64,000 bases of DNA from an uncultured Pelagibacteraceae bacterium. Its GTDB lineage: Bacteria; Pseudomonadota; Alphaproteobacteria; Pelagibacterales; Pelagibacteraceae. The notes under the pieces were generated by a model, which was not told the DNA's origin, made no database searches, and saw only the letters and a program-made list of their open reading frames with translations. This document shows, piece by piece, positions 10,001-16,978 of this stretch. Positions within the stretch are counted from its first letter, which is position 1. Each line of letters starts with the position of its first letter. Both the position numbers and the translations under genes were made by a program. The DNA is taken from assembly GCA_902628815.1 (NCBI GenBank), contig CACOOK010000002.1, forward strand, positions 1 to 64,000, read 5' to 3'.

Positions 10001-10118
10001 CATCAGGTAGTTCATCAGTTGGAATTTCTTGAAAAGTTACAAGACCAAATATCACTAAAATTAAGCTCATAACTGAAGCTACGACAGGTCTTTTAATAGA
10101 TAAGTCTGTTAAAAACAT
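7023..10118 (-). CDS. RND efflux pump, HAE1 (AcrB/MexB-like) inner-membrane transporter
   Basis: 1031 residues, the full length of the family. It starts with the MFLTDLSIKRPV signature of these pumps and has twelve hydrophobic helices in two halves with two large periplasmic domains. The proton-relay Asp pair is in GIVVDDAIVMLENI (around residue 400) and the relay Lys in GLSAKNGILIVEFA (around residue 924). It exports hydrophobic or amphiphilic compounds using the proton gradient. It directly follows its membrane-fusion partner, with no gap. No TolC-type outer-membrane gene lies in the window, so the channel must be encoded elsewhere. Substrate cannot be predicted. Confidence 0.93.
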   Translation of the reverse strand: MFLTDLSIKRPVVASVMSLILVIFGLVTFQEIPTDELPDVQPPIVTVQTEYRGASAEIVDTQITQKIEDFVGGTPGLETIDSFSEDESSRITLTFETSLDLDDVANDVRSSVSRVLDNLPEGAEQPEIFKQGAGMRTTMWLSFNSEIMTDLELTDYADRYLTDTFSTVDGVGRVRLGGQRELSLRVWLDPIALAARDLTTQEVETVLRRENTEFPAGRIESKDIDLTIKLDKAYNELDNYKNLPLKRAKDGSIITLSDVSRIELGAESTRTLFKGNGKQVVGIGIYQQSDANTIAVANGIKKKIQELKPSLPPGTTLEVSFDRSNYIKSAIKEVYKTLIIALILVTIIIYLFLGNIRALIVPLIALPVSLISTFLSIYIFDFSINLFTLMALVLAIGIVVDDAIVMLENIVRRIELGDTPLVAAYKGAKQVSFAIIATTVVLVAVFVPLIFIKGITGVLFTQTAITLASAVIISSFVALSLSPMLASKFLQKNMQKSKIVSKFEKFLKDLTYLYKVSLLNWIKKRKTITIFLLGTLALTVFFFNFAKKELIAPEDRGAFFVIVKAPQGSGFNFTKDRAEEIEELLLPNVGNGEYRKLIMRVPGFGKSAKQVNSGFIIVLLEPWAKRDRHGVEIMRESFGKISRVPGVLAFPIMPQGIRTGGIESPVQFVVLGNTYGQLIEWKEIIKKEARKNPGLTSIQDDFDLNKPQLNVKIDQKKAADLGVSTEDIGKTIETIFGSKKVTNFTRDGKEYSIILQGDIKDRQEPDSISKVFVRSKNNGKLVSVSNLVTYDEEGQSPFLARYNRQKAVTISARLVGDYSLDEALKFLVGVVEQNTPQAKIAYKGESEEYKKTNTELYLIFALALITAYLAMSAQFESWRHPLTIMLTVPMAILGGLIGLLVVGSSLNVYSQIALIILIGLSAKNGILIVEFANQLRKEGKNLEVAVFEAAAIRLRPILMTSISTIIGVLPLILGSGPGAASRLTVGITIFSGMLFSTFFTLYVIPTVYTIVGRGTKRIDAVEIELKKQLKK

Positions 10119-10991
10119 TTAATTTTTTGGATTTATAATTTTGATTTTAGCATTATTTCTTACTTTTGAGACGCCCTCTGTTATTACAAGATCACCTTCA
10201 TTTATTCCTGATATAACAGAAACTTTTCCAAAATTTCTTTTACCAATTTCAATGTTCTTTTTTTTAGCAGTTTCGTCTCTTACCGTGTAAACAAAAGCCG
10301 TACTGCCTTGAATTGTGACAGCACTCTCAGGAACACCAATTTGGTTAATTTCATCATATATAATTTTTACTGTCATTAGTTGCCCTGGAATGATTTCAAA
10401 ATTAGCATTATCAACTAAAATTCTGGATAAAATCGATCTCGTAGAGGGATCTATTCTTGAGCTAATTGTTTGAATTTTTCCCTTAAAAGTTTTCTTAAAT
10501 GCTGAACTTGTTATTTCTGCTTTTAATCCTGGTTTGAGTATACTTACATAATTTTCTGGAACTTTTATATCTATTAATATTTTTTTAAGATCATCCAAAG
10601 TTACTATTAAACTCTCTGAACCCAAAACTCCCTGTGCAATTTCTCTTTTACCTAATTTCCCCTCAAAATCTGCAACAACTTCTTCTCCACTCATTAGTCT
10701 CAGAATTATTTCACCTTTTTTTACAAACCTGTTATCAATATTTAATTTTCCAGCAACTTCATTAGTTTTTATTCGATAAGTTTTTGAATTTTGAGCTAAT
10801 GCTGTCCCAAAAGTTTCTATGCTTTTATAAAATAAAGATCTTTCAACCTTTTCAACAATAACACCTGGCGCAGGCCTTACACTGAATTTTTTCTCAAAAT
10901 GTAAACCAATAAAATGCCTTGCAGCAATAATTGCAAAAATAGCAATAAAAAAGATAATTAAAAATACTTTTAATTTTGATGATGCTTTCAT
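10119..10991 (-). CDS. RND pump periplasmic adaptor (membrane fusion protein)
   Basis: About 291 residues: an N-terminal membrane anchor (hydrophobic residues 7-23), then barrel-sandwich and beta-barrel domains (PGLKAEITSS, RSILSRILVDN) and a C-terminal membrane-proximal domain (GINEGDLVITEGVSKV), as in HlyD/AcrA-family adaptors. It is short, lacking the long alpha-helical hairpin of AcrA. The ATG at 10991 was preferred over the in-frame start at 11018 because it lies 3 bases after the sseA stop and begins a clean MKASSKLK membrane anchor. It bridges the pump encoded next to an outer-membrane channel. Confidence 0.87.
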   Translation of the reverse strand: MKASSKLKVFLIIFFIAIFAIIAARHFIGLHFEKKFSVRPAPGVIVEKVERSLFYKSIETFGTALAQNSKTYRIKTNEVAGKLNIDNRFVKKGEIILRLMSGEEVVADFEGKLGKREIAQGVLGSESLIVTLDDLKKILIDIKVPENYVSILKPGLKAEITSSAFKKTFKGKIQTISSRIDPSTRSILSRILVDNANFEIIPGQLMTVKIIYDEINQIGVPESAVTIQGSTAFVYTVRDETAKKKNIEIGKRNFGKVSVISGINEGDLVITEGVSKVRNNAKIKIINPKN

Positions 10992-10993
10992 TT

Positions 10994-11806
10994 TTATTCT
11001 AATCCGTACTCCGACCATGAGCCGTCATAGATAGTAGGTTTTTTACCACTTATGATAGAATTAGCTAGTCCTAAAATACATGCGGTAACTCCAGATCCGC
11101 ATGTAAAAGCAATATCTCTATCTTTATCTATTTCATTCTGATCAAAAATCTTTATTAAATCTTCTTTTTTTTTGAAGGTTCTATCTTCGTTTAAAAGTAA
11201 TTGAAAAGGTATATTTTTAGATCCTTCAATGTGACCACTTTTTAATTCTTGTCGGGGCTCAGGAACCAAACCCAAATATCTTTCTTTGCTTCTAGCATCT
11301 ATTAACTGAAATTTTTTATCTAATATGTTTTTTTTGACTTGAGTTTTATTTATTACCATGGATAAATTTTCATTAGTTTCATAATTAGTTTTGGAGATTT
11401 TTATTATTTCTTTTGACACAGCTCTATTTTCCTTCAACCATTTTGTAAAATTCCCGTCTAAAACAGAAACTAGATCAGCATTATGTCCAAAGTAAATAAA
11501 AGTATACCAAACTCTACATGAACTGAAGACATCTGAATTATCATAAATAATTACATGGTCAGAATTATTTATTCCCAAATTGGAAACAATGTTTCCCCAC
11601 TCTTTATTTGAAGGAAGCATATGGGGTAACGAGGAATTTTTCTTTGAATTTTTATCAATATCAAAGAATATAGAGTTCTTTATATGATTTTCTTTAAACT
11701 CCTCTTCAGCATTTCTACCTGAGTTAGGCAAACACCAAGTAGCATCTAATATTTTCACTTTATTGATATTTTTCTCAAGCCATTCTGTAGTAACAAGCTG
11801 TTTCAT
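10994..11806 (-). CDS. sseA: 3-mercaptopyruvate/thiosulfate sulfurtransferase
   Basis: Two rhodanese domains in 270 residues. The C-terminal active-site loop CGSGVTA (Cys about 236) is the mercaptopyruvate-type loop rather than the CRKGVTA loop of thiosulfate sulfurtransferase. Other marks: LDATWCLP near the start, HIKNSIFFDID, and IDARSKERYLG opening the second domain. It moves sulfane sulfur from 3-mercaptopyruvate to acceptors such as cyanide or thiols. The start overlaps the msrA stop by one base, and the adaptor gene follows after 2 bases, so it is in one transcript with both. Confidence 0.92.
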   Translation of the reverse strand: MKQLVTTEWLEKNINKVKILDATWCLPNSGRNAEEEFKENHIKNSIFFDIDKNSKKNSSLPHMLPSNKEWGNIVSNLGINNSDHVIIYDNSDVFSSCRVWYTFIYFGHNADLVSVLDGNFTKWLKENRAVSKEIIKISKTNYETNENLSMVINKTQVKKNILDKKFQLIDARSKERYLGLVPEPRQELKSGHIEGSKNIPFQLLLNEDRTFKKKEDLIKIFDQNEIDKDRDIAFTCGSGVTACILGLANSIISGKKPTIYDGSWSEYGLE

Positions 11807-12252
11807 TATCTATTTTTTTCTATGTACTTTTGATGATATTCTTCTGCCTTACAATAATTTTTGAGCCGAGAAATATTAGTTTGAATTTTTCCATTAAGTT
11901 CCTTATTAAAAATTTCCAAAATTTCTTTAGCCTCAGCTTTTTGAATGTCGTCTTCATAAAATATTTCACTTCGATATTGAGTTCCAACATCAGGGTATTG
12001 CATATCTTTTTGAGTAGGGTCGTGCATTTTAAAAAATAAATCTAAAATTTTTTTAAAAGAAATTAATTTTTCATCAAAGGTAAGTCTTACAACTTCAGCA
12101 TGACCAGTGTCACCTCTACATACTTCTTCATATGTAACTTTATCAGATAATCCACCGGCATAGCCGACTTCTGTTTCAATTATACCTGGCTTATTTTTGA
12201 AGTTTTCCTCAGGTTTCCAAAAACAACCAAGAGCAAGTGTACATTTCTTCAT
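11806..12252 (-). CDS. msrA: Peptide methionine-(S)-S-oxide reductase MsrA
   Basis: Repairs methionine-S-sulfoxide in proteins. The catalytic GCFW motif is at residues 9-12 of 148, followed by GYAGG, the YEEVCRGDTGHAEVV block, and a DPTQKD...GTQYRSEIFY core. All are MsrA hallmarks. Length is slightly short (usual 160-210) because the N- and C-terminal extensions are minimal. A resolving Cys near the C-terminus (NYCKAEEYHQ) is present. First gene of the minus-strand run msrA-sseA-adaptor-pump; a link to oxidative or sulfur stress is an inference. Confidence 0.95.
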   Translation of the reverse strand: MKKCTLALGCFWKPEENFKNKPGIIETEVGYAGGLSDKVTYEEVCRGDTGHAEVVRLTFDEKLISFKKILDLFFKMHDPTQKDMQYPDVGTQYRSEIFYEDDIQKAEAKEILEIFNKELNGKIQTNISRLKNYCKAEEYHQKYIEKNR

Positions 12253-12285
12253 AAAGTAATTATATAGAGTTGTGAGGATATTAAA

Positions 12286-13164
12286 TTGTTAGCACGAAAT
12301 CAATTAGGCGTATTGTACGGAGTAGCATCTGTGGCATGTTTTGCCATGATGGATGCTTGTGTTAAATGGTTAGACCAGTTTCCTGTTGGTGAAGTATTAT
12401 TTGCAAGATTTTTTTTTGGTTTGATACCAATTTTAATGCTTGTACCTAAGAATGAATTTAAAACTTTTTATAAAACTACAAGACCTAAATTACATGCTTT
12501 CAGAGCTGTAACAGGGACCTTAGCAATTATTGCACTTTTTATTGCTCTCAGAGAAATACCTTTGGCAGATGTTGTAAGTTTGACTTTTGGAGGCCCAATT
12601 TTCGTTACCTTAGGTTCAATATTTTTTTTATCTGAAAAAGTGGGTATTAGAAGATGGTCTGCAGTTTTAATTGGGTTTATTGGGATGTTAATGATTGTCA
12701 AACCTGCTTATGATGAATTAAATATTTATTACTTGTTCCCAATAATTTTTTGTATTTTCTTCGCTTGTGTAGCTTTAAGTATAAGAAGTTTATCATCTAC
12801 CGAACCTAATTATAGAATTGCCTTATACTTTTCTTTATTAAGCATGATAGTTGGTCTAGCAACACTTCCTTTTGGCTGGATCATGCCATCAAAATTTGAA
12901 CTTTTTCTTTTAATTTTTACAGGTATAATTGGTTCAGTAGCTAATATTTTACTTACAGTATCACTAAGAATAGCTGAGGCATCACTAGTTACACCAACAA
13001 AATATTTAAATTTAGTATTTGCAATATTGTTAGGATATTTCATTTGGGGCGAAATACCAAAAGTACTGACTCTTTTGGGTGCTGGTTTAATCATTGTAAG
13101 TTCTGCAATTATTTTCATGAGAGAATCTCAACTTAAAAAACAAGTTGTTAGTCCTAGGCCGTGA
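12286..13164 (+). CDS. DMT-superfamily (EamA) transporter
   Basis: 292 residues with ten predicted membrane helices arranged as two five-helix EamA repeats; GEVLFARFFFGL and SLRIAEASLVTPTKYLNLVFAILLG-type segments (split here by function: second-repeat helix pair near residues 225-250) are typical. Inner-membrane exporter or importer of small metabolites; substrate not predictable. Start assigned to TTG 12286, 33 bases from the divergent msrA start; the first in-frame ATG lies well inside helix 1. It overlaps the glycosylase gene by 4 bases, implying co-translation. Confidence 0.82.
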   Translation: MLARNQLGVLYGVASVACFAMMDACVKWLDQFPVGEVLFARFFFGLIPILMLVPKNEFKTFYKTTRPKLHAFRAVTGTLAIIALFIALREIPLADVVSLTFGGPIFVTLGSIFFLSEKVGIRRWSAVLIGFIGMLMIVKPAYDELNIYYLFPIIFCIFFACVALSIRSLSSTEPNYRIALYFSLLSMIVGLATLPFGWIMPSKFELFLLIFTGIIGSVANILLTVSLRIAEASLVTPTKYLNLVFAILLGYFIWGEIPKVLTLLGAGLIIVSSAIIFMRESQLKKQVVSPRP

Positions 13165-13784
13165 GCAATTATCCAAGTTACTGGTCCAAAGCAATAAAAA
13201 CTTTATCTAAAAGAGATAAAGTTTTAAAAAGACTAATCCTTAAATACAATGATAAATTTTTGACTACTAGAAAAGATATTTTTTACTCTTTATGTAAAAG
13301 TATTGTCGGTCAGCAGATAAGTGTATCAGCTGCTAACTCAGTATTTAAAAAATTTCAAAAGAAATCTAAAGGGATTAATCCCTTAAAAGTGTCAAAATTA
13401 TCAATATCACAACTTAAATCCTGTGGTCTAAGTAGACAAAAAGCTTTAGGAATAAAAGAATTGTCAATTAAATTTGTAAAGAAAGAATTTGATCCAAAAT
13501 TAATCAAAAACATGAATGATGAGGAAGCCATTCAATACTTATCATCATTGAGACAAATAGGTAGATGGAGCGCAGAAATGATTTTACTATTCACTTACAA
13601 TCGATCTAATATTTGGCCTTTGCAAGATATTGGCCTATTAAGAGCAATATCAAACAATTATAAGAAAAAATACTTTCCTCCAAAAAATTTCTTAAATAAA
13701 CTTCATAAAAAATTTACACCTTATTGTTCAGTTGCTACGTGGTATCTCTGGCGCAGTATTGACGATGAACCAATCCAATACTAA
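13161..13784 (+). CDS. DNA-3-methyladenine glycosylase II (AlkA-like)
   Basis: HhH-GPD superfamily base-excision enzyme of 207 residues that removes alkylated purines. Seen: ICKS-like SLCKSIVGQQISVSAA near residue 45, the helix-hairpin-helix LSSLRQIGRWSAEMILLF, and the catalytic Asp in WPLQDIGL (about residue 156). It lacks the N-terminal AlkA domain and the FeS cysteines of EndoIII, so a short AlkA/MAG-type enzyme is the best fit. Start GTG 13161 overlaps the transporter stop (GTGA). The 3' end overlaps the convergent DUF1330 gene by 4 bases. Confidence 0.85.
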   Translation: MSNYPSYWSKAIKTLSKRDKVLKRLILKYNDKFLTTRKDIFYSLCKSIVGQQISVSAANSVFKKFQKKSKGINPLKVSKLSISQLKSCGLSRQKALGIKELSIKFVKKEFDPKLIKNMNDEEAIQYLSSLRQIGRWSAEMILLFTYNRSNIWPLQDIGLLRAISNNYKKKYFPPKNFLNKLHKKFTPYCSVATWYLWRSIDDEPIQY

Positions 13785-14068
13785 GCGCCTTCAATCGTCT
13801 GATGTTGACGTTCTGCATAGCCTTCAAGAATAGAATGTGCATCTTGATACTCTTTTGAATTGTAAAAGTTATTAGCTTCATTATAGGATGGAAACTCAAT
13901 TACAACTGTTCTTGGAGATTTACCTCCCTCATTAGATGTAGATCTTCCGCCTCTAATTAAAAATTTTCCCTTATATTTTTCAACTGCTGCTCTAGCTTTA
14001 ACAGCGTATTCTTTTAACTTCTCCTCATTACTTATGCTTTTATAAACACAAACTACGTATCCTTTCAT
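13781..14068 (-). CDS. DUF1330 family protein
   Basis: 95-residue ferredoxin-like alpha/beta protein of the dimeric alpha/beta barrel type. Seen: the family pattern KGYVVCVYKSI at the start, a central FLIRGG segment with RTVVIEFPSYNEANNFYNSKEY following, and the closing helix. Function is unknown for this family. A good Shine-Dalgarno sequence (AAGGAG, 14076-14081 on the minus strand) precedes the ATG, unusual in this window where most genes lack one. It is divergent from the phosphoribosyltransferase gene 33 bases away. Confidence 0.85.
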   Translation of the reverse strand: MKGYVVCVYKSISNEEKLKEYAVKARAAVEKYKGKFLIRGGRSTSNEGGKSPRTVVIEFPSYNEANNFYNSKEYQDAHSILEGYAERQHQTIEGA

Positions 14069-14101
14069 TTACAACTCCTTTAAAATAAACTAACTTTTTT
14101 C

Positions 14102-14629
14102 ATGGCAGATAAACTTATCATTGACTGGAAAGAGTATAATCTAATCGTTGAAAAATTAGCAATACAAATTCATGAAAGTGGTTTTAAACCTAACTTACTT
14201 ATTGGTATTGCAAGAGGTGGCCTTCCAATTACTGATGTATTAAGCCGAGTTTTTAAATTAAAATGTGCTTATCTTGCCGTAGAATCATACTCTGGAGAGG
14301 GCACAGAAGATCAACAAGGGGATTTGGTTTTCTCAAGAGAAATGAGCTCTACTGTTCAAGACATGAAAGGTAACATTCTTTTATGTGATGACTTATCTGA
14401 TACAGGGGTAACGTTAAATAAAAGTATTGATTGGTTAAAAAAATATCCATCTCTCAAAGGCAAAATAAAAGAAATTAAAACTGCTGTTCTCTGGAAAAAA
14501 AAAGATTCAACTTTCGAACCTGATTTTTGCGCTCAAAGATTAGATAGTAACCCATGGATTGTTCAACCATTCGAGCATTATGAAGAAATAAAAGTTCAGG
14601 ATTTAATTAATAAACATCAGAAGAATTAA
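14102..14629 (+). CDS. Purine phosphoribosyltransferase (xanthine/hypoxanthine type)
   Basis: Type I phosphoribosyltransferase fold of 175 residues. The PRPP-binding loop is ILLCDDLSDTGVTL (about residues 92-105), preceded by LLIGIARGGLPITDVLSR, the family flexible-loop entry. The nearest described relatives are Gpt/XPRT-like enzymes. It would convert a free purine base and PRPP into a nucleotide. The convergent neighbour, separated only by a shared terminator, is a purine/xanthine-type permease, which supports a purine salvage role. The exact base (xanthine, guanine, hypoxanthine) cannot be set from sequence alone. Confidence 0.8.
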   Translation: MADKLIIDWKEYNLIVEKLAIQIHESGFKPNLLIGIARGGLPITDVLSRVFKLKCAYLAVESYSGEGTEDQQGDLVFSREMSSTVQDMKGNILLCDDLSDTGVTLNKSIDWLKKYPSLKGKIKEIKTAVLWKKKDSTFEPDFCAQRLDSNPWIVQPFEHYEEIKVQDLINKHQKN

Positions 14630-14650
14630 GGGCCAGAATTAACTGGCCCT
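14629..14650. terminator. Bidirectional terminator hairpin between convergent genes
   Basis: AGGGCCAG (14629-14636) and CTGGCCCT (14643-14650) form a perfect 8 bp stem with a 6-base loop, GC-rich in an AT-rich region, between the convergent phosphoribosyltransferase and permease genes. AAAATTTTT follows, giving a T run for the plus strand. Confidence 0.8.
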
Positions 14651-14657
14651 AAAATTT

Positions 14658-15968
14658 TTAGGCTACGTAAAAACTAATTACGCTAAATACTGCGATCACC
14701 CAAATAGCAGGAGAGGTTTTACCAAATTTTCCTGTAAATATTTGAATTAATGCATATGAAATAAATGCAAGAGCAATACCGTTACTGATACTATATGTTA
14801 AAGGCATTGTTATCATTGCAACTACTGCTGGGCCTGACTCAGCTATATCATTCCACTCAATATCAGTAATATTTCTAACGAATAATATTGCTACGTACAA
14901 CAACGCTGCACCATCTATTTCTTTTGGCAAACTTGTTGCAAGTGGTGAAAAGAATAAACAAGCTAGGAATAAAACTCCAATTACAAGTGAAGTCATTCCC
15001 GTTCTGCCCCCGGCTTTTACTCCTGCGCCTGACTCAACATAACTAGTTACAGTTGTTGTACCCATCATTGCTCCAGCAACAGTTCCCACGCTGTCAGATA
15101 ACATTGCTTTGTTTATGTCTTGCACTCTACCTTTTTTATCAACTTTTCCTGCTACATTAGCAACAGATGTTAATGTTCCTGCTGTATCAAAAAAGTCTAT
15201 AAACAATAATGTAAAAACTATTGAAGCCATACCTGCAGTGAGCGCTGCTTTAAGATCAAAGTCAAATAAGTATGTCATTGGAGGAATAGAACCAACAACA
15301 CCATTAAATTTTGCTAAACCAGTAGCCCAAGCTATTATACTAAATAAAAGAATGCCGATTATAATGTTTCCTCTTATCTTCATCTTTTCCAAAACAATCA
15401 TAAAGACAAAAGTTAAACAACCAAGAAGCACTAAAGGATTCTTTATGTCACCTAAAGTAACTAGTGTGACTGGATGATCTCCTACTACTCCCATAATTTC
15501 TAAACCGATAATAGCTAAAAATAATCCTATCCCAGCACCAATTCCCAGTTTTAAACTTCTTGGAATCGAATTAATCAACCACGCTCTCAAAGGTGTAAGT
15601 GATATAGCTAAGAAAATAATTCCAGCAACTAAAACAGCACCTAATGCTGCTTGTGGTGTATATCCCATTCCTGCTACCACTCCGTATGCAACAAATGCAT
15701 TTATACCCATACCTGGCGCCAGACCTATAGGCCAAGTTTTTCCGTAAAATGCCATAATAAAACATGCAAGCGCTGTAGCTAATATTGTTGCAGTAAACAC
15801 TGCTCCAAAATCAAAAAAACCTTTTTCTGTTCCAGCAAATTCGCCAGATAAGATAAAAGGATTTAAAAACATGATGTATGCCATTGTAAGAAAAGTAGTT
15901 ACTCCAGCTATTACTTCAGTTTTAAAATTTGTTTTATGTTTCCTATACTCAAAATATTTATTCATCAT
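14658..15968 (-). CDS. NCS2/AzgA-type purine permease
   Basis: 436-residue inner-membrane transporter with about twelve to fourteen helices. Seen: FLTMAYIMFLNP at residues 27-38, GLAPGMGINAFVAYG in helix 3, FIDFFDTAGTL (the conserved helix-8 signature with acidic residue) and the TTTVTSYVESGAGVKAGGRTG block; these are the marks of the AzgA/adenine-hypoxanthine-guanine permease branch. It imports purine bases by proton symport. A clear GGAGG sits 11 bases before ATGATG, so the exact start is one of two adjacent ATGs. It faces the purine phosphoribosyltransferase, giving an uptake-plus-salvage pair. Confidence 0.92.
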   Translation of the reverse strand: MMNKYFEYRKHKTNFKTEVIAGVTTFLTMAYIMFLNPFILSGEFAGTEKGFFDFGAVFTATILATALACFIMAFYGKTWPIGLAPGMGINAFVAYGVVAGMGYTPQAALGAVLVAGIIFLAISLTPLRAWLINSIPRSLKLGIGAGIGLFLAIIGLEIMGVVGDHPVTLVTLGDIKNPLVLLGCLTFVFMIVLEKMKIRGNIIIGILLFSIIAWATGLAKFNGVVGSIPPMTYLFDFDLKAALTAGMASIVFTLLFIDFFDTAGTLTSVANVAGKVDKKGRVQDINKAMLSDSVGTVAGAMMGTTTVTSYVESGAGVKAGGRTGMTSLVIGVLFLACLFFSPLATSLPKEIDGAALLYVAILFVRNITDIEWNDIAESGPAVVAMITMPLTYSISNGIALAFISYALIQIFTGKFGKTSPAIWVIAVFSVISFYVA

Positions 15969-16070
15969 AAATTAAAACCTCCATTTAAAGTTTATTACTC
16001 CATAAAACGCTTAAAATCTTAACTAAATCCCAAATATCTACTTTGATACAACCAAGAGTAAATATATCTG

Positions 16071-16091
16071 TTTATAACTTTTCGTTATAAA
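16071..16091. promoter_or_regulatory. Palindrome in the permease/lipoprotein divergent region
   Basis: TTTATAAC (16071-16078), a 5-base centre and GTTATAAA (16084-16091) form a perfect 8 bp inverted repeat. It lies 12 bases before the lipoprotein ATG at 16104 and about 100 bases upstream of the permease start on the other strand. The right arm contains TATAAA, a possible -10 element, so it may be an operator over a promoter. Function not established. Confidence 0.4.
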
Positions 16092-16103
16092 ATAAGGATA
16101 AGA

Positions 16104-16409
16104 ATGAAAAGATATTTTATCACGATTTTATACACATTATTTTTAATTTCTTTGATTGGTTGCCAAACAGTCTCAAAGAAAATTGAAGATACAACAACTA
16201 AAGAAGAGCAGGAGTTAAGCAAATGGTTAAATAAACCCGAAGAAGATCTTAAAAGTTTTTATGGCCAACCTGATAAAGTTGAATTTTTAAAAACAAGAAA
16301 TAGAAATTACGTCTATATATCTGAAAAATATAAAATTAAGTGTGAGCGTAAGTTTGAGGTAAATCCAAGTAATATTGTAGTTGGTTTTAGCAGTAAAAAT
16401 TGCTTTTAA
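16104..16409 (+). CDS. Small lipoprotein of unknown function
   Basis: 101 residues with a type II signal peptide (hydrophobic residues 5-18) and lipobox ending in Cys 20 (LIGC). The mature part has an acidic, Lys-rich helix, then a segment (LKSFYGQPDKVEFL...NYVYIS) that resembles the short BamE/SmpA-like or DUF-type beta motif found in other small alphaproteobacterial lipoproteins. Two Cys near the end may pair. I do not recognise a specific family. Good Shine-Dalgarno-like AAGGATAAG precedes the ATG. The convergent terminator follows directly. Confidence 0.65.
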   Translation: MKRYFITILYTLFLISLIGCQTVSKKIEDTTTKEEQELSKWLNKPEEDLKSFYGQPDKVEFLKTRNRNYVYISEKYKIKCERKFEVNPSNIVVGFSSKNCF

Positions 16410-16438
16410 TTACCTGCGGAGTAAAACTCCGCAAGTAA
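16410..16438. terminator. Terminator hairpin after the lipoprotein gene / hsp20
   Basis: TGCGGAGT (16415-16422), loop AAA, ACTCCGCA (16426-16433): 8 bp GC-rich stem, extendable past a C/A mismatch by TTAC/GTAA. It lies between the convergent lipoprotein and hsp20 genes and can serve both directions. Confidence 0.75.
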
Positions 16439-16445
16439 GGTAAAC

Positions 16446-16889
16446 TTATTTAATTTCAATAAGTCTTTTTTTCTTAATTTCAGGGATGATTTTTTCACAA
16501 GAAATAGTCAGTAAACCATCTTTTAGCTCGGCACCATTTACCTTTACATCATCTGCAATTGTGAATGATCTTGCAAAAGATCTTTGCGATATTCCTCGAT
16601 GTATAACTTCATCACCCTCTTTTTCTTCAGTTCTTTTAACGTCTTTTGTTTTTATCGTTAAAAGATTATCTTCATATTCAACTTCAACATCATCTTTATT
16701 AAAGCCTGCAACCGCAACTTCAATAGCATATTTATCTTTGCCTGCTTTTCGGATGTTGTATGGTGGATAATTGGTTTGTACACCAAGACTACCATTCCCC
16801 AACATTGACTCGAACTGATCAAACATGTCATCGAATCCAATGCTAAAAGGTCTAAGTGAATTAAAGATCGATAGATCCTTACTTGTCAT
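16446..16889 (-). CDS. Small heat shock protein Hsp20 (IbpA family)
   Basis: ATP-independent holdase chaperone of 147 residues with a central alpha-crystallin domain (about residues 38-130): YAIEVAVAGFNKDDVEVEYEDN-type beta strands near the start (positions 45-66) and the C-terminal-most domain motif GLLTISCEK; the IPEIKK tail carries the I-x-I/V-like assembly motif. ATG 16889 is chosen over the in-frame ATG at 16934 because AAGGAGG lies 4 bases upstream and the extra 15 codons coincide with a leader that can fold. It has its own heat-shock-type promoter and leader (separate entries). Confidence 0.93.
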   Translation of the reverse strand: MTSKDLSIFNSLRPFSIGFDDMFDQFESMLGNGSLGVQTNYPPYNIRKAGKDKYAIEVAVAGFNKDDVEVEYEDNLLTIKTKDVKRTEEKEGDEVIHRGISQRSFARSFTIADDVKVNGAELKDGLLTISCEKIIPEIKKKRLIEIK

Positions 16890-16940
16890 ATATCCTCCTT
16901 TGTTAGCAAGGTTAAAGCCAGTCCCATTTGGCAACTGACA
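16890..16940 (-). promoter_or_regulatory. Candidate ROSE-like RNA thermometer in the hsp20 leader
   Basis: Reading the minus strand, the leader holds a hairpin (CAGU...ACUG with CC/GG extension, 16919-16937) followed by CCUUGCU (16905-16911) facing the Shine-Dalgarno AAGGAGG (16894-16900). CCUU can pair with AAGG of the ribosome site, and UUGCU is the short motif placed opposite AGGA in ROSE elements of alphaproteobacterial small-heat-shock genes. The leader is shorter than classic ROSE (about 50 versus 70-100 bases). Structure inferred by eye. Confidence 0.5.
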
Positions 16941-16946
16941 AGATGT

Positions 16947-16973
16947 ATATGGGAATTATTTTTATTTTTTCAA
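16947..16973 (-). promoter_or_regulatory. RpoH (sigma-32) type heat-shock promoter for hsp20
   Basis: On the minus strand, TTGAAA (16968-16973), a 13-base spacer and TCCCATAT (16947-16954) closely match the sigma-32 consensus (CTTGAAA, 11-16 bases, CCCCATNT). A start of transcription near 16940 would give a 50-base leader. It sits just after the stop of the upstream oligopeptidase gene, isolating hsp20 as its own unit. Confidence 0.72.
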
Positions 16974-16978
16974 TATTG

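Noticed and set aside
14658-16103. Purine riboswitch upstream of the permease
   Set aside because: The leader lacks the conserved purine-aptamer loop sequences; only a palindrome and a ribosome site are seen.
16890-16934. Extended N-terminus of Hsp20 from ATG 16934
   Set aside because: The extra codons coincide with the folded leader and there is a strong ribosome site for the ATG at 16889.
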